A stretch of 49,109 nucleotides of DNA from an uncultured Lachnospiraceae bacterium (GCA_947628705.1 CANRAZ010000011.1:1-49109); one strand, 5' to 3'. Counted from the first letter of the stretch, positions 26,735 through 36,876 are shown. The notes: generated by a model not told the origin, from the letters alone. Translations and numbers: made by a program.

Positions 26735-29044
26735 CTATTTACTCTTATTTTCAGTCTTCTTGGCGGCCGGCGTCCTGCTCACAGCCTTCTTCGCCGAAGT
26801 CCTTGCAGCCGCCTTTTTTTCTGTGCTCTTCGCTGCCTTTTCAAGCTTTTTGCAGGTAAAGATCGCGACTCCGAGAGGCGGAACGTCAATTTCAATAGAG
26901 TTGGCTCTTCCGTCGACCTTAATTTCCTTGCTCTGTTTAAGTCTTGAATTAACCATTCCGCTTCCGCCGAATTCGACTGCATCGGAATTGAGGATTTCCT
27001 TATACCTGCCCATGAACGGAACCCCTACGGCAAGCTTTTCGTACTTATTAGGAGTGAAGTTGCACACTACAAAGATCGTCTCGTCAGGATTTTCTGTCTT
27101 TCTCACAAATGAAACCATGCTCCTGTCAGCATCAAGGCAGCTCATCCATTCAAAACCGTCCGGATCCTGGTCAAGCTTGTAAAGAGCCGGATGGGCTGCA
27201 TAAAGCTTAAACAGCGCCTTGGTATATGCAGACATCTTTGCGTGATTTTCGTCCTCCTCAAGAAGATTCCAGTCAAGGCTTCTCTCCTCGCTCCACTCTC
27301 TGGACTGCGCGAACTCCTGCCCCATAAAAAGGAGCTTCTTGCCCGGATGGCACATCATATAACCGTAAGCCGCTCGCAGATTGCTGAATTTGTTCTCCGT
27401 ATTTCCCGGCATTTTGTTAAGCATCGAGCATTTTCCGTGAACGACCTCATCATGTGAAAGCACAAGTATAAAGTTTTCACTGTAAGCATATAACATGCTG
27501 AATGTCAAAAGCCCGTGACATCCCTTTCTAAAGAGAGGATCCTGCTTCATGTAGGTTGTGTAATCGTTCATCCAGCCCATATTCCACTTGAAATCAAAAC
27601 CAAGTCCGTCATCCTCAACATCGCCGGTAATCTTTGGCCATGCCGTGGATTCCTCCGCTATCATGATAACGCCCTTGTTTCTCTTCTTCATAATGGAATT
27701 AAGGTGCTTGATAAGCTCAATCGCTTCAAGGTTTTCCTTTCCGCCGTAAATGTTCGGCAGCCATTCTCCGTCGTTTTTGCCATAATCAAGATAAAGCATT
27801 GAAGCAACCGCATCCATGCGTATTCCGTCTGCGTGGAATTTTTCAACCCAGTAAAGAGCGTTTGCAATAAGGAAGTTGGAAACCTGCGGTCTTCCGTAGT
27901 TGAAGATAAGAGTGCCCCAGTGAGGATGCGAACCCTTTCTTGGGTCATAATGCTCGTAAAGACATGTTCCGTCAAAGTTTGACAGGCCGAAGGTATCTCT
28001 TGGGAAATGCGCAGGCACCCAGTCGAGGATAACGCCAATGCCTTTTTTGTGCATATAATCCACAAAATACATGAAATCCTCCGGGCTTCCGTATCTTGAG
28101 GTTACTGCATAGTAACCTGTTACCTGATAACCCCACGACGCGTCGAGAGGATGCTCCATTATCGGCATAAGCTCAACGTGCGTGTAGCCGTGGTCAAGAC
28201 AGTAATCGGCAAGCATTTCCGCCGTTTCACGGTAATTGTAGAAGCTGCCGTTTTCTTCCTCCGGCTTTTTCCACGAACCGAGATGTACCTCGTAAATGAG
28301 CATAGGCTTGTTTACGGCACTTCCTTCGTTTCTTGCCTCAAGCCACTTTTCATCTCCCCATTTGTAGTTTCTCAAGTCCGCTACCTTGGAAGCGGTTCCC
28401 GGCCTAAGCTCCGCCGCATTTGCAAAAGGATCGGATTTAAGATAAGTAAGACCGCCTTTAACCTTTATTTCGTATTTGTAGATTGAGCCGATTGCAATGT
28501 CAGGGATAAAAAGCTCAAAAATACCGGAAGCTCCGAGCCTTCTCATCGGGTGTTTTCTTCCGTCCCAGTTATTGAAATCTCCGACAACGCTTATACGCAT
28601 TGCATTTGGAGCCCACAGCGCAAAAAGCACGCCGTCCGTGCCGTCTACTGTCATCGGGTGGGCGCCAAGCTTTTCATAAACCGTATAGTTTATCCCTGCA
28701 GAATACAGATCGCACTCCTCCTCCGTAATAACCGGTCCAAAGGAATAAGGGTCGGTTACCGTCTCGCTTCCGCCCTCATAGTCGGCAGTAAGAGTGTATT
28801 TGAAGATTTTCTTCCTGTCACGGAAAAGGGCCGCAAAATACCCCATGTCGTCCATCTTTTCCATTACCTGCTTTTTATTTCCGTACTTAACCGTTACCTG
28901 CACGGCATCAGGGAAGAAAGCCCCAATCATAACTCCTTCGTCCGTGATGTGAGGACCGAGAACCTGATGCGGATTGTCATGCTCCGCATAACAGACCGCT
29001 TCAATTTCAGGCCAGTTCATCATTCCATACAGTTTTTCGTCCAT
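26735..29044 (-). CDS. glgB: Glycogen branching enzyme with histone-like tail
   Basis: 769 residues, longer than the usual ~630-730. CBM48 and GH13 domains form alpha-1,6 branches in glycogen. The catalytic residues are intact: nucleophile Asp in DGIRMDAVASMLY, Glu in MIAEESTAWP, Asp in LSHDEVVHGK. The last ~38 residues, after IFTCKK, are rich in Lys, Ala, Ser and Thr (KSTEKKAAARTSAKKA), like a histone H1 tail and unlike other GlgB. The ATG at 29044 has GGAGG seven bases upstream; the longer frame begins at 29068. It starts 20 bases after YesL. No glgA, glgC or glgP is in the window. Confidence 0.95.
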   Translation of the reverse strand: MDEKLYGMMNWPEIEAVCYAEHDNPHQVLGPHITDEGVMIGAFFPDAVQVTVKYGNKKQVMEKMDDMGYFAALFRDRKKIFKYTLTADYEGGSETVTDPYSFGPVITEEECDLYSAGINYTVYEKLGAHPMTVDGTDGVLFALWAPNAMRISVVGDFNNWDGRKHPMRRLGASGIFELFIPDIAIGSIYKYEIKVKGGLTYLKSDPFANAAELRPGTASKVADLRNYKWGDEKWLEARNEGSAVNKPMLIYEVHLGSWKKPEEENGSFYNYRETAEMLADYCLDHGYTHVELMPIMEHPLDASWGYQVTGYYAVTSRYGSPEDFMYFVDYMHKKGIGVILDWVPAHFPRDTFGLSNFDGTCLYEHYDPRKGSHPHWGTLIFNYGRPQVSNFLIANALYWVEKFHADGIRMDAVASMLYLDYGKNDGEWLPNIYGGKENLEAIELIKHLNSIMKKRNKGVIMIAEESTAWPKITGDVEDDGLGFDFKWNMGWMNDYTTYMKQDPLFRKGCHGLLTFSMLYAYSENFILVLSHDEVVHGKCSMLNKMPGNTENKFSNLRAAYGYMMCHPGKKLLFMGQEFAQSREWSEERSLDWNLLEEDENHAKMSAYTKALFKLYAAHPALYKLDQDPDGFEWMSCLDADRSMVSFVRKTENPDETIFVVCNFTPNKYEKLAVGVPFMGRYKEILNSDAVEFGGSGMVNSRLKQSKEIKVDGRANSIEIDVPPLGVAIFTCKKLEKAAKSTEKKAAARTSAKKAVSRTPAAKKTENKSK

Positions 29045-29064
29045 AAGAATACCTCCAATTCCTA

Positions 29065-29853
29065 TCAATCATAATACCATTGATCTTTATACTGCTTGTC
29101 CGGTTCAGAAACGGCTCCGTCACCGCTTACACCGTCTTCGCCGTTTTCACTTTTGCCGCCTTCGCTTCCTGCATTTCCGCCCTCGCTTCCGGCGTCTTCG
29201 CCGTTTTCTCCTACAGCAGCCTTTTCTTCTCCCGCAGGCGCTTCAAACATAGGCATGTACACCGCAAAAACCTTCTCAATAAGAGACGAGGATATATAAG
29301 CGTACAGAGCCGGCAGGACAATTATCACCAGCGGCGGACAAATGTAACCGACCGCAATACACACTGCCGTAAGCACTATCAGAAGCACTGAATATATAAA
29401 ATATCTGACTGCCATCAGATAAGAAAAGGCAAACATCTGTCCCAAGCCGAAATCAAACCTTGAAAGAATCGGAAAAATGTAGACAAGCATACAAAGCAAA
29501 AAAAATGCCACTACAACAACTATCCAGAACGTGAACTGCGGGCCGCCGCTTGCGGTGCTGTTCCACAGGGAATAGAGCAGATAACCCGACGCAGTGCCCA
29601 GCACAAGGAATATCATCCATATGGCTGCGCCCTGAAGAAGGTTCTGCTTAAAGGAATGAAAAAAGTTTTTCACTCCGTAGCCCCTGTCCTTTTTGACCGT
29701 CTTCATAACAGAATAATAAAGAGCGGTATAAGCCGGTCCTATCGTTACTATCGGGATGCAGCAGAAAACAAAAATCACGTTCAGCATCACCAAGTCAGTA
29801 GCTTTATTAAGAAATCTCCAGAACGGTCTGTCCTGATCAAATAAACTTCCCAT
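29065..29853 (-). CDS. YesL/DUF624 family membrane protein
   Basis: 262 residues with about five membrane segments. The N-terminal half matches the YesL/DUF624 family (RFLNKATDLVMLNVIFVFCCIPIVTIGPAYTALYY region), often found near carbohydrate-use genes in Firmicutes. The last ~60 residues form a low-complexity hydrophilic tail of Gly, Glu, Ser and Asn repeats (AGSEGGNAGSEGG), probably disordered. It sits directly upstream of glgB. The role is unknown; a function in sugar transport or regulation is only suggested by context. Confidence 0.88.
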   Translation of the reverse strand: MGSLFDQDRPFWRFLNKATDLVMLNVIFVFCCIPIVTIGPAYTALYYSVMKTVKKDRGYGVKNFFHSFKQNLLQGAAIWMIFLVLGTASGYLLYSLWNSTASGGPQFTFWIVVVVAFFLLCMLVYIFPILSRFDFGLGQMFAFSYLMAVRYFIYSVLLIVLTAVCIAVGYICPPLVIIVLPALYAYISSSLIEKVFAVYMPMFEAPAGEEKAAVGENGEDAGSEGGNAGSEGGKSENGEDGVSGDGAVSEPDKQYKDQWYYD

Positions 29854-29949
29854 TTTTTCCTTTCACAGTCCGAGGCCTTCGCCCGAACTCTCCGTTATAT
29901 CCTTCAGTATACCATGCCGCGGCATCATCGGCAACATAAATAAATCATT

Positions 29950-30918
29950 TTATAAATCTATTCCGTACTTTTTGCCGTACTTTTTCAATATATCGTCATA
30001 CTGCTTCATTCTGCCGTCCGCACGGTCAAGAGCGCTTTCGGCCTTAACCGCAGCAGTGATGTTTTCGTAATCCCTATTTTCGCTATTGACCCTTTCCTCT
30101 TCCGTGTAAGGAAGACCCATGGCTTTTCTTTCCCTCATATCAAAAACCCTGAGAGTGTCATAAAACCCAAGCTGCATTCTGAAAAGAATGCTTTTTCCGG
30201 CAAAGTCAAGCGTGCCGTCCAGCAGCTCTCCTATATCCCTCGAAGGTCTTATTTCTATTATTTCGTCAGCACGGCTTGCAAGGTACAAATCATATTCGCT
30301 GTCCTTGCCGCACATTGCAATTATCAGGTTTTTGCAGCCTGCCTCCTCGATAAGCGGCCTAATCGGAACATTATCGGTAATGCCTCCGTCAAGCATTTTT
30401 TCTCCGTCGATTTTAACCGAGGAGTATATGACGGGAAGCGCTGACGATGCAAGAAGTATCTGTACGATCTTATCTTTATCCATTCCGTTCAGACAGTAAT
30501 ACCTTTCCTCCATCGCCTCGGCATACTTCTTTATGTTTGGCTTGATGTCTCCGACGGTTTCCGGAAAAACAAGCTTCTCCGTTTCAGCGGAAGTGTTGAC
30601 ATAGGTCTTTACCGAACTGAATTTAAACCCTTCAAAGTCGACGTCCTTGTCCATTATGTCAAGAAGTCCCTCCCTGCTGAAGGAGCTCCCGGACGAGGAG
30701 ACCGTAAAAACGTCCTTTGCCGATATGTTTTTCCATATTTTTTCCGCCTTTTCGTAGTCCCCGATGGCAAAAAGCATCGCATTTAAGGCTCCCACTGAGG
30801 CTCCCGAAACCGCCTCTATGTCAAAATTTTTTCCAAGATGCCTGAGCGCTTTCCACACGCCGATTTGATAGGCGCCTTTTCCGCCGCCTCCCGAAAAGCA
30901 CAGTCCGTATTTTTTCAT
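29950..30918 (-). CDS. Patatin-like phospholipase
   Basis: About 322 residues. The oxyanion loop SGGGGKGAYQIG comes first, then the catalytic serine in GASVG (S41), and the catalytic Asp in LDGGITDNVP, the complete Ser-Asp dyad of bacterial patatins (RssA/YchK-like). It probably hydrolyses acyl esters of lipids in the cytosol; there is no signal peptide. The frame extends to 30954 and overlaps the upstream small gene, but the ATG at 30918 has GAGG upstream and gives the standard MKKYGLCFSGGG start. Confidence 0.93.
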   Translation of the reverse strand: MKKYGLCFSGGGGKGAYQIGVWKALRHLGKNFDIEAVSGASVGALNAMLFAIGDYEKAEKIWKNISAKDVFTVSSSGSSFSREGLLDIMDKDVDFEGFKFSSVKTYVNTSAETEKLVFPETVGDIKPNIKKYAEAMEERYYCLNGMDKDKIVQILLASSALPVIYSSVKIDGEKMLDGGITDNVPIRPLIEEAGCKNLIIAMCGKDSEYDLYLASRADEIIEIRPSRDIGELLDGTLDFAGKSILFRMQLGFYDTLRVFDMRERKAMGLPYTEEERVNSENRDYENITAAVKAESALDRADGRMKQYDDILKKYGKKYGIDL

Positions 30919-30938
30919 AATGCCTCTCCCTTGCAAGT

Positions 30939-31253
30939 TTAAAGCGCAACCCAATAAAGAGTAAAAATCCCGAATGCAATCAGGGCTGCGATAAAGCTCT
31001 TTTTCGGAAATTTCTCATGTCCGCGTTCCAGTTCGCCGTAAGTACTCGCCCTTTGCCACATATAAACCGCAATCCCCGCACAGGTTGCCATAAAGAAAAG
31101 CAGAGCTCCGTAGACCGTGATTTGCAGAACATTTGCCGCAAGCTCCGATACGCTGCCCTTGTCGGCCTGTGCCAAAACGATCCTGTGAGTTACTATGCAA
31201 ACCGCAACATCCGCCACAAGCGCCCAGTGAATTACGTTTAGTTTCTTCTCCAT
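30939..31253 (-). CDS. Small three-helix membrane protein, unknown
   Basis: 104 residues with three hydrophobic stretches (about 9-27, 42-66, 87-103) and a short charged loop (QRASTYGELERGHEKFPKK). No family is recognised. It ends 20 bases before the patatin start, so the two are probably co-transcribed. The upstream stretch 31254-31403 holds a possible -10 TACAAT. Coding evidence: a single clean frame, an ATG start and plausible membrane topology. Confidence 0.65.
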   Translation of the reverse strand: MEKKLNVIHWALVADVAVCIVTHRIVLAQADKGSVSELAANVLQITVYGALLFFMATCAGIAVYMWQRASTYGELERGHEKFPKKSFIAALIAFGIFTLYWVAL

Positions 31254-31403
31254 AGCAGTACCGTCCGCAGTGCCAAGACAGACAGATTTCCCTTCCGTAG
31301 CGTCTAAGAATCGGCGTCCTGTCGACGCCTTTTATGTATTGTACCAAAAATACGTTAAAAATTAAACCTTCTGAGAGTAAAAAATTGGAGTAATTTTAAG
31401 ATT

Positions 31404-31438
31404 TTAAAAAGGCAGGAAAAATTTTTTCCCGCCTTTTA
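31404..31438. terminator. Terminator of the ABC-DUF1854 cluster
   Basis: Plus-strand AAAAAGGCAGGAAAA pairs with TTTTTTCCCGCCTTTT with one G-T pair. It is flanked by A- and T-runs so it can work in both directions, and lies about 20 bases after the ABC gene stop. Confidence 0.85.
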
Positions 31439-31458
31439 AAACAATGATCGCCGCATCT

Positions 31459-33648
31459 CTACTCAATCTTCTGCATTTCAAGCTGAGCGCTTACAAGTCC
31501 GTAATAAATTCCTTTCTTTTCCATCAGCTCGTTATGCGTTCCGATTTCCGCAATATTATGTCCGTCAATTACCACAAGCCTGTCGGCATCCTTAAGGGTT
31601 GACAGTCTGTGGGCGATCGCAAAGGTCGTGCAGCCCTCTCTCAGTCTTTCCAGCGCCTTCTGTATCAGATATTCGCTTTCCGTATCAAGATTTGACGTTG
31701 CCTCGTCCAAAATAAGGATCTTTGGATTGTTAAGCACCGCACGGGCTATCGAAAGCCTCTGCCTCTCGCCGCCTGATAAGCTGTAGCCATGCTCGCCTAT
31801 GTAGGTGTTATAGCCGTCAGGTGTCTTCATTATAAAGTCGTGCGCATTGGCAAGCTTGGCGGCATGTATTATCTCTTCATAGGTCGCATCCGGCTTTGAG
31901 AACCTCAGATTGTTATAGATTGTTCCGGCAAAGAGGAAGTTTTCCTGAAGCACTATTCCGAGCTGTGAGTGATATTCCGCAACCTTAAGGTCGTTAAGGT
32001 CGGTTCCGTCAATCACTATTTCTCCGTCGTCCACATCGTAAAGCCTCATAAGCAGGTTAATAAGCGTTGATTTGCCGGTTCCGCTTGCTCCGACAAGGCC
32101 TATCATCTCGCCCGGCTTTACCTTGAGGCTGATTCCTTCAAGTACAGGAGTGTGCGAGTGGTACCCGAAACGCACGTTCCGAAGTTCGACCTCTCCTGTT
32201 ATTTGCTTGCTGACCGGCTCTTCGCCATCCTTTATTGCCGGCTCCTCGTCCAGAATATCGTAAATTCTCTCAAGACTTGTTATAAGCTGTGTTATTCTTC
32301 TCGGAAGGAAGGTCATCCATTCCAAAGGTCCGTAAAGTATCCATGCGTATCCGATAAGCTGGTTGAGCCTTCCAAGCGTGAGCGTTCCGCCAAGCACCTC
32401 GCTGCCGCCCAGATATGTTATTGCATACACTCCCATGCTCATAATAAAGGTAAGCAGCGGATAAAAGCTTGCCCAGAAAATCTCATTTCTTCTCTGTATG
32501 ACGCAGAATTCCCCGGTCAGTCTTTCAAAGTTCCTTGCCTCCTGCTCCTCCGTACCGAAGCTCTTAACTATCCTCATTCCGCTCAGTACATCCTGCAAGC
32601 CCGAATTTGTTTTGTCGGATTTAACCCACTGCATATGAAATCTTCTGTGGATATTTCTTCTGAACATTACCGACAGTCCGAGCGCAACAGGCATGAACAC
32701 CACTGAAAGAAGCGTAAGCTCAACGCTTATGCCAAACATCACGATGACTGCGGCGACCATGGTAACTATGCAGGAAAACATTCCTGAAAACGCCTCCTGC
32801 ATGAAACCGCTGATTTCCATGGTGTCCCTTGTCATTCTGTTCATGAGCGCTCCCGGACGTCTGTCCGTTATGTAGGACATCGACAGCTTTTGAAGCTTGT
32901 CGTAAACCATAGTGCGCACGTCCTTGGAAAGACTGGTTCCCATGCGGTTGCAGAGCCAGTAATTCGTCGAATCAAACACAATGCTTAAAAACGTCGTGAT
33001 TATCATTGCCGCGGCAAACAGGAATATGGCGTTCATTCCTCCCTTGCCTTCTCTGAGACAGTTGTCTATGAAAAGCTGCTGAATCTTCGGTCTTACAAGC
33101 TGCATTGACGAAATCATAATCATACACAGGCATATGAGGAAAAGCTGCAGCTTATAGGCGCCGCACAGCTTTATGAATTTAATAATAACGCCCTGACCGC
33201 CGTCGCACTTCGGACATTTGCTCCTGCCGCGCAGCGGAGTTCCGCAAATCGGGCACGTCTTCTCAAGCTCCGTGCTGATTATCTTTTTATTAACGCCGTC
33301 TCTGAGGTTAATAAGGCCTCTCGCCATGTAAGCTATTCTGGTAACATGCTTCATTGTAAATCTCGCAAACAGCTCCTCACAGTCGCTGTCCCTGCGCTTC
33401 ACCACAAGAATTCCCTGTCCCACCTGAGGCTCGCATTTTACCGTTTCAATATCTTTTATCTCAATTTCATCCGCTATGCCGCCGCAGTCGATCCTGAGAA
33501 GCCGCAGGTTTGTAACCGCCAGATAACAAAGCTCCTGCTTGCAGCCTGAGGTGCTTATATCGTACGGCGAACAATAATGCATGTCTTCATTCTCCCTGAG
33601 TTTTACCTTGGCTCTCACGCTCTCAGGCAGTCTGATATTTAGTTCCAT
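31459..33648 (-). CDS. ABC half-exporter with N-terminal sensor domain and zinc ribbon
   Basis: 729 residues. Residues about 25-125 look like a PH-like or related beta domain (LAVTNLRLLRIDCGG, GQGILVVKRR). A zinc ribbon follows, CPICGTPLRGRSKCPKC. Then come a six-helix type I exporter domain and an intact ATPase: GASGTGKST, LSGGERQR, ILILDEATSNLD, AHRLST. The ribbon and sensor precede the membrane part and would be cytosolic. It is third in a cluster after a matching ABC gene and a DUF1854 gene and is probably the heterodimer partner of the former. The cargo is unknown. The ATG has AAAGGA somewhat far upstream. Confidence 0.9.
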   Translation of the reverse strand: MELNIRLPESVRAKVKLRENEDMHYCSPYDISTSGCKQELCYLAVTNLRLLRIDCGGIADEIEIKDIETVKCEPQVGQGILVVKRRDSDCEELFARFTMKHVTRIAYMARGLINLRDGVNKKIISTELEKTCPICGTPLRGRSKCPKCDGGQGVIIKFIKLCGAYKLQLFLICLCMIMISSMQLVRPKIQQLFIDNCLREGKGGMNAIFLFAAAMIITTFLSIVFDSTNYWLCNRMGTSLSKDVRTMVYDKLQKLSMSYITDRRPGALMNRMTRDTMEISGFMQEAFSGMFSCIVTMVAAVIVMFGISVELTLLSVVFMPVALGLSVMFRRNIHRRFHMQWVKSDKTNSGLQDVLSGMRIVKSFGTEEQEARNFERLTGEFCVIQRRNEIFWASFYPLLTFIMSMGVYAITYLGGSEVLGGTLTLGRLNQLIGYAWILYGPLEWMTFLPRRITQLITSLERIYDILDEEPAIKDGEEPVSKQITGEVELRNVRFGYHSHTPVLEGISLKVKPGEMIGLVGASGTGKSTLINLLMRLYDVDDGEIVIDGTDLNDLKVAEYHSQLGIVLQENFLFAGTIYNNLRFSKPDATYEEIIHAAKLANAHDFIMKTPDGYNTYIGEHGYSLSGGERQRLSIARAVLNNPKILILDEATSNLDTESEYLIQKALERLREGCTTFAIAHRLSTLKDADRLVVIDGHNIAEIGTHNELMEKKGIYYGLVSAQLEMQKIE

Positions 33649-33806
33649 GTGTTATATTCAATCCTTTCGTTTAATATCCGTTTTCCGGCAGGCCTTGCTG
33701 TTTTGCGTTAAGATATTCTTCTTTTGCCTGCCACTCGGATAAAAGCCTTTTTACCGGTTCGGTTGCGTTTTGCAAACATTTTATAAATTATAGTCCCAAA
33801 AACAGC

Positions 33807-34382
33807 CTATAGGAACAGATCCAGCTTCTTAAGCTCCTTTGCAGTAAGCTTTGTAAAATCCGGAATTTCAAACCTGTTTTCGTCAAGGTCGGTAATAAGC
33901 AGTCTGGTATCCGTGAGGTAAACCACGCTGCTTGAATTCATTCTTATTGTAAACTTGCATCTGCCGTTTGAGGTCTCAACGTCCCAATAGGCAAAGCCGT
34001 ACTCGTCCTTTATGCTGTTTATCTTCTTGATGACGGGGGTAAAGTACCGCACTGCCATCTGCTCCTTGAGCATCTTTTTTGTCTCGGCGTCAACGTCTGC
34101 ATTCAAATCCATTATTATGCCGATTTCCTTTGCCTTTTCGGTCGCTTCTCTGATGGATATGTACTTTTCAGGGTCTGCAAAAGGGAAGCTGGCATATACG
34201 CCGACACGAGGGTAAAACTCATCTCCGATTTTAAGGGACACAAAGCCTCCCTTTGTACGTTCAAACACCGCGTTATCTCTGTTAAGGTAACGAAGCCTCA
34301 GCATCTGTGCGGTTTCCTCTTCCATCTGGGCAAGATCAAATTCTTCATTTTCGCCGTTTTTATTTACATTCTTATTTTCCAT
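33807..34382 (-). CDS. DUF1854 family protein
   Basis: 191 residues, soluble. The central and C-terminal region (YPRVGVYASFPFADPEKYISI, GFAYWDVETSNGRCKF, VYLTDTRLLITDLDENRFEIPD) matches what I know of DUF1854, a family of unknown function usually placed beside ABC transporters. In proteobacteria it occurs near cyanophycin genes. Here it sits between the two zinc-ribbon ABC genes. No cyanophycin synthetase is in the window, so that link is not made. An accessory or cargo-binding subunit of the transporter is the simplest inference. AAGGA precedes the ATG. Confidence 0.85.
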   Translation of the reverse strand: MENKNVNKNGENEEFDLAQMEEETAQMLRLRYLNRDNAVFERTKGGFVSLKIGDEFYPRVGVYASFPFADPEKYISIREATEKAKEIGIIMDLNADVDAETKKMLKEQMAVRYFTPVIKKINSIKDEYGFAYWDVETSNGRCKFTIRMNSSSVVYLTDTRLLITDLDENRFEIPDFTKLTAKELKKLDLFL

Positions 34383-34503
34383 TTTATTTTCCTTTTTCCT
34401 GATTTTCGTCTTTAATGCCTACGCCTGCGTACCTTTTTTGTTTGCCTGAATCAAGACCGGCTTTATCCTGCATTGGAAGCAGGAGCTTTAAACAGTACGG
34501 AGG

Positions 34504-36876
34504 CTAGTCCCTGAGCGCAAGAGCCTTGGTTTGAAGCTCTCTGAGCTTATAGTAGGTTCCCTTCTGTGCAAGCAGTTCACTGTGCGTGCCTTCCTCAGTT
34601 ACCTTTCCGTCGTCAATTACCACAAGGCGGTCCGCATCACGCAGAGTGGAAAGCCTGTGGGCTATCGAGATGGTGGTCCTTCCCTTGATAAGCATATTTA
34701 TTGACTGCTGTATCGCCGTTTCGGTTTCTGTATCCACTGAGGCGGTAGCCTCATCAAGTATGAGGATCTTAGGGTTTGCAAGTATCGCCCTTGCAATAGA
34801 TATCCTCTGCTTTTCTCCGCCTGAAAGCATTCTGCCCGTGGAGCCGATTATCGTATCGTAACCGTCAGGCATCTTGCATATAAAATCGTGAGCGCTTGCA
34901 AGCACCGCCGCCCTGATTATTTCCTCATTGGTTGCATCTTTTCTTGCATACCTGATGTTATCGGCTACAGAACCAATAAATATATACGATTCCTGAGAAA
35001 CCATGGCGACATTGCCCCTTAAGGTATCAAAGGAAAGGTTTTTAACATCTACCCCGTCAATAAGGACCGTCCCTTCGTTCGGGTCATAAAGCCTGCTTAT
35101 AAGGTTTACTATCGTAGTCTTTCCTGCGCCGCTTCTGCCGACTATACCCAGCATTTCGCCGCCCTTGATCTTAAAGCTTACATTTTTAAGCACAGGCTTG
35201 TGTTCCTCATAGCCGAAGGTAACGTTCCTCAACTCAACGTCTCCGTTAAGCTTTTCAATCCTTACCGGATCTTCACATTCCGCCACCTCAGGAACCGCAT
35301 CGATAATCTCAAACATTCTTTCCGCAGCATTCATACAGTTCGTAAACCATCTTATAAAGTGAGAGAAGAAATCCATCGGACCGTTGAGCTGATTCACATA
35401 GCCCGTAAATGTAATCAGAAGTCCCAGTGAAAACTCCTTTTTTATAAGTATCAGATAAGCGCCTATCAGCCAGACTAAAAGTCCTGCCAGATTTTCGGCG
35501 GCATGATAAAGCTGGTAAAATTTATTGTCATAGGCAACGAGCGCCATTTCAGCATCTCTGTAACGGTTGTTTGCTTTTTCAAATCTGCCGACCTCGTTAT
35601 CCTCCTGACCGAACGCTTTTACCACTCTGGCTCCCATAAGGTTATCGTTGATTCTGGAATTAAGGGTTCTTCTTGCCCTGTGCCTTCTTCCGAAACGGTG
35701 CCACAGCCTTGGAAGCATGCACCAGCTTATAAAGAAGGTAATCGGCATGAAAACGAGAGCCATTATCGCAAGGGTTACATTCATTTTAAACATGATTATC
35801 GCAGTTGCAGTAATCGTAAAGATGTTTATTATGAAGTAAGGCAGACCGTCCGTGAAAAATCCCATCACCTCATCTGCATCGCTAAGCACCCTTGTCATCA
35901 GGGAACCGGTTTGTCTACTGTTGTAGAAACTAATAGATAAGCGTCCCATCGCCTTGAACACATCGTTTTTCATGTCTCGTACAAGCACAGGAGAAATCGT
36001 TGCCGTAAGCACTCCCTGAATGATTCCGACGACCTGAATGGTTATCTTGGTAACCACCATTGTAGCCACTATCAGAAGCAGCGCCGTCATATAATCTCCC
36101 GCATTCAGCCCCACGCTTCCTAAAAAGGCGTCGTCCTTTCCGAGAACCTTATCGTAAAGCACTGTTCCGCTTAGATACGGCCAAACAAGATTGAGCAGCG
36201 CAGTTGTAAGATAACACATAAACTCAATCACTATCTTTTTCCAATGCGGCTTAAGGTAGCCCATTACTCTGATAAAGATCGACTTCTGGTTCATGCATCT
36301 CGGACAGATTTTTCTCTCCTTATCAGGGTACATTGTTCCGCATTTAGGGCAGTACTCGTCGCTTTTTTCTTCTTCAAGCTGTTCCGTCGGGATCTCTCCC
36401 TTTTCTTTTAGCTCCTTATAAAGCTTTTCCAGCTTTATTGCGGCGCCCATTTTTCTGTTGGAGAATACTGCGACAACAGCGTCCTCTTTCCCCTCGTCGG
36501 TTAAAGCTGCAAGGACTCCGCCTCCTACCGTGCGTTCAATCTTTATCTCGTTTACCCTGTCCACTTCAAATTCTTCAGTTTTCCAGTCACGTATCGCCTC
36601 TGCTGATACCGCGTTTATGTTGGCGGAACCCTTAAAGTACCTTATTTCATTTGGCATCACCGCAGCCACGCAGCTTACCAGCTTTTCTTTTCCCAAGCAG
36701 ACAAAGCCTGTCGTAAATTCACAGTCCTCATTTAAATCTACCGGGATTATGTAAATAAAATCCTGCGGCGCAAAGCCAAGTTCCTTAAGACATCTTTCAA
36801 AGTCTTTCGGCAGCTTTTCTCCGCCATAGACTCTTACGGCCTTATTCTCGCTTTCCGCCGTTTTTCTTTCTTTCAT
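34504..36876 (-). CDS. ABC half-exporter with N-terminal sensor domain and zinc ribbon
   Basis: 790 residues, built like its partner downstream. The N-terminal ~170 residues are a mixed alpha/beta region (DFIYIIPVDLNEDCEF, VMPNEIRYFKGSANI). A zinc ribbon CPKCGTMYPDKERKICPRC follows. Then come six membrane helices and an intact ATPase with GRSGAGKTT, LSGGEKQR, ILILDEATASVD and AHRLST. The ATG at 36876 with GGAGGT four bases upstream is chosen over the longer frame at 36909. It is first in the three-gene cluster. Paired unequal half-exporters suggest a heterodimer, which cannot be proven from sequence. Confidence 0.9.
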   Translation of the reverse strand: MKERKTAESENKAVRVYGGEKLPKDFERCLKELGFAPQDFIYIIPVDLNEDCEFTTGFVCLGKEKLVSCVAAVMPNEIRYFKGSANINAVSAEAIRDWKTEEFEVDRVNEIKIERTVGGGVLAALTDEGKEDAVVAVFSNRKMGAAIKLEKLYKELKEKGEIPTEQLEEEKSDEYCPKCGTMYPDKERKICPRCMNQKSIFIRVMGYLKPHWKKIVIEFMCYLTTALLNLVWPYLSGTVLYDKVLGKDDAFLGSVGLNAGDYMTALLLIVATMVVTKITIQVVGIIQGVLTATISPVLVRDMKNDVFKAMGRLSISFYNSRQTGSLMTRVLSDADEVMGFFTDGLPYFIINIFTITATAIIMFKMNVTLAIMALVFMPITFFISWCMLPRLWHRFGRRHRARRTLNSRINDNLMGARVVKAFGQEDNEVGRFEKANNRYRDAEMALVAYDNKFYQLYHAAENLAGLLVWLIGAYLILIKKEFSLGLLITFTGYVNQLNGPMDFFSHFIRWFTNCMNAAERMFEIIDAVPEVAECEDPVRIEKLNGDVELRNVTFGYEEHKPVLKNVSFKIKGGEMLGIVGRSGAGKTTIVNLISRLYDPNEGTVLIDGVDVKNLSFDTLRGNVAMVSQESYIFIGSVADNIRYARKDATNEEIIRAAVLASAHDFICKMPDGYDTIIGSTGRMLSGGEKQRISIARAILANPKILILDEATASVDTETETAIQQSINMLIKGRTTISIAHRLSTLRDADRLVVIDDGKVTEEGTHSELLAQKGTYYKLRELQTKALALRD

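Noticed and set aside
31459-36876. Cyanophycin-linked role for the ABC-DUF1854 cluster
   Set aside because: The link is known only from other phyla; no cyanophycin synthetase or cyanophycinase is in the window.
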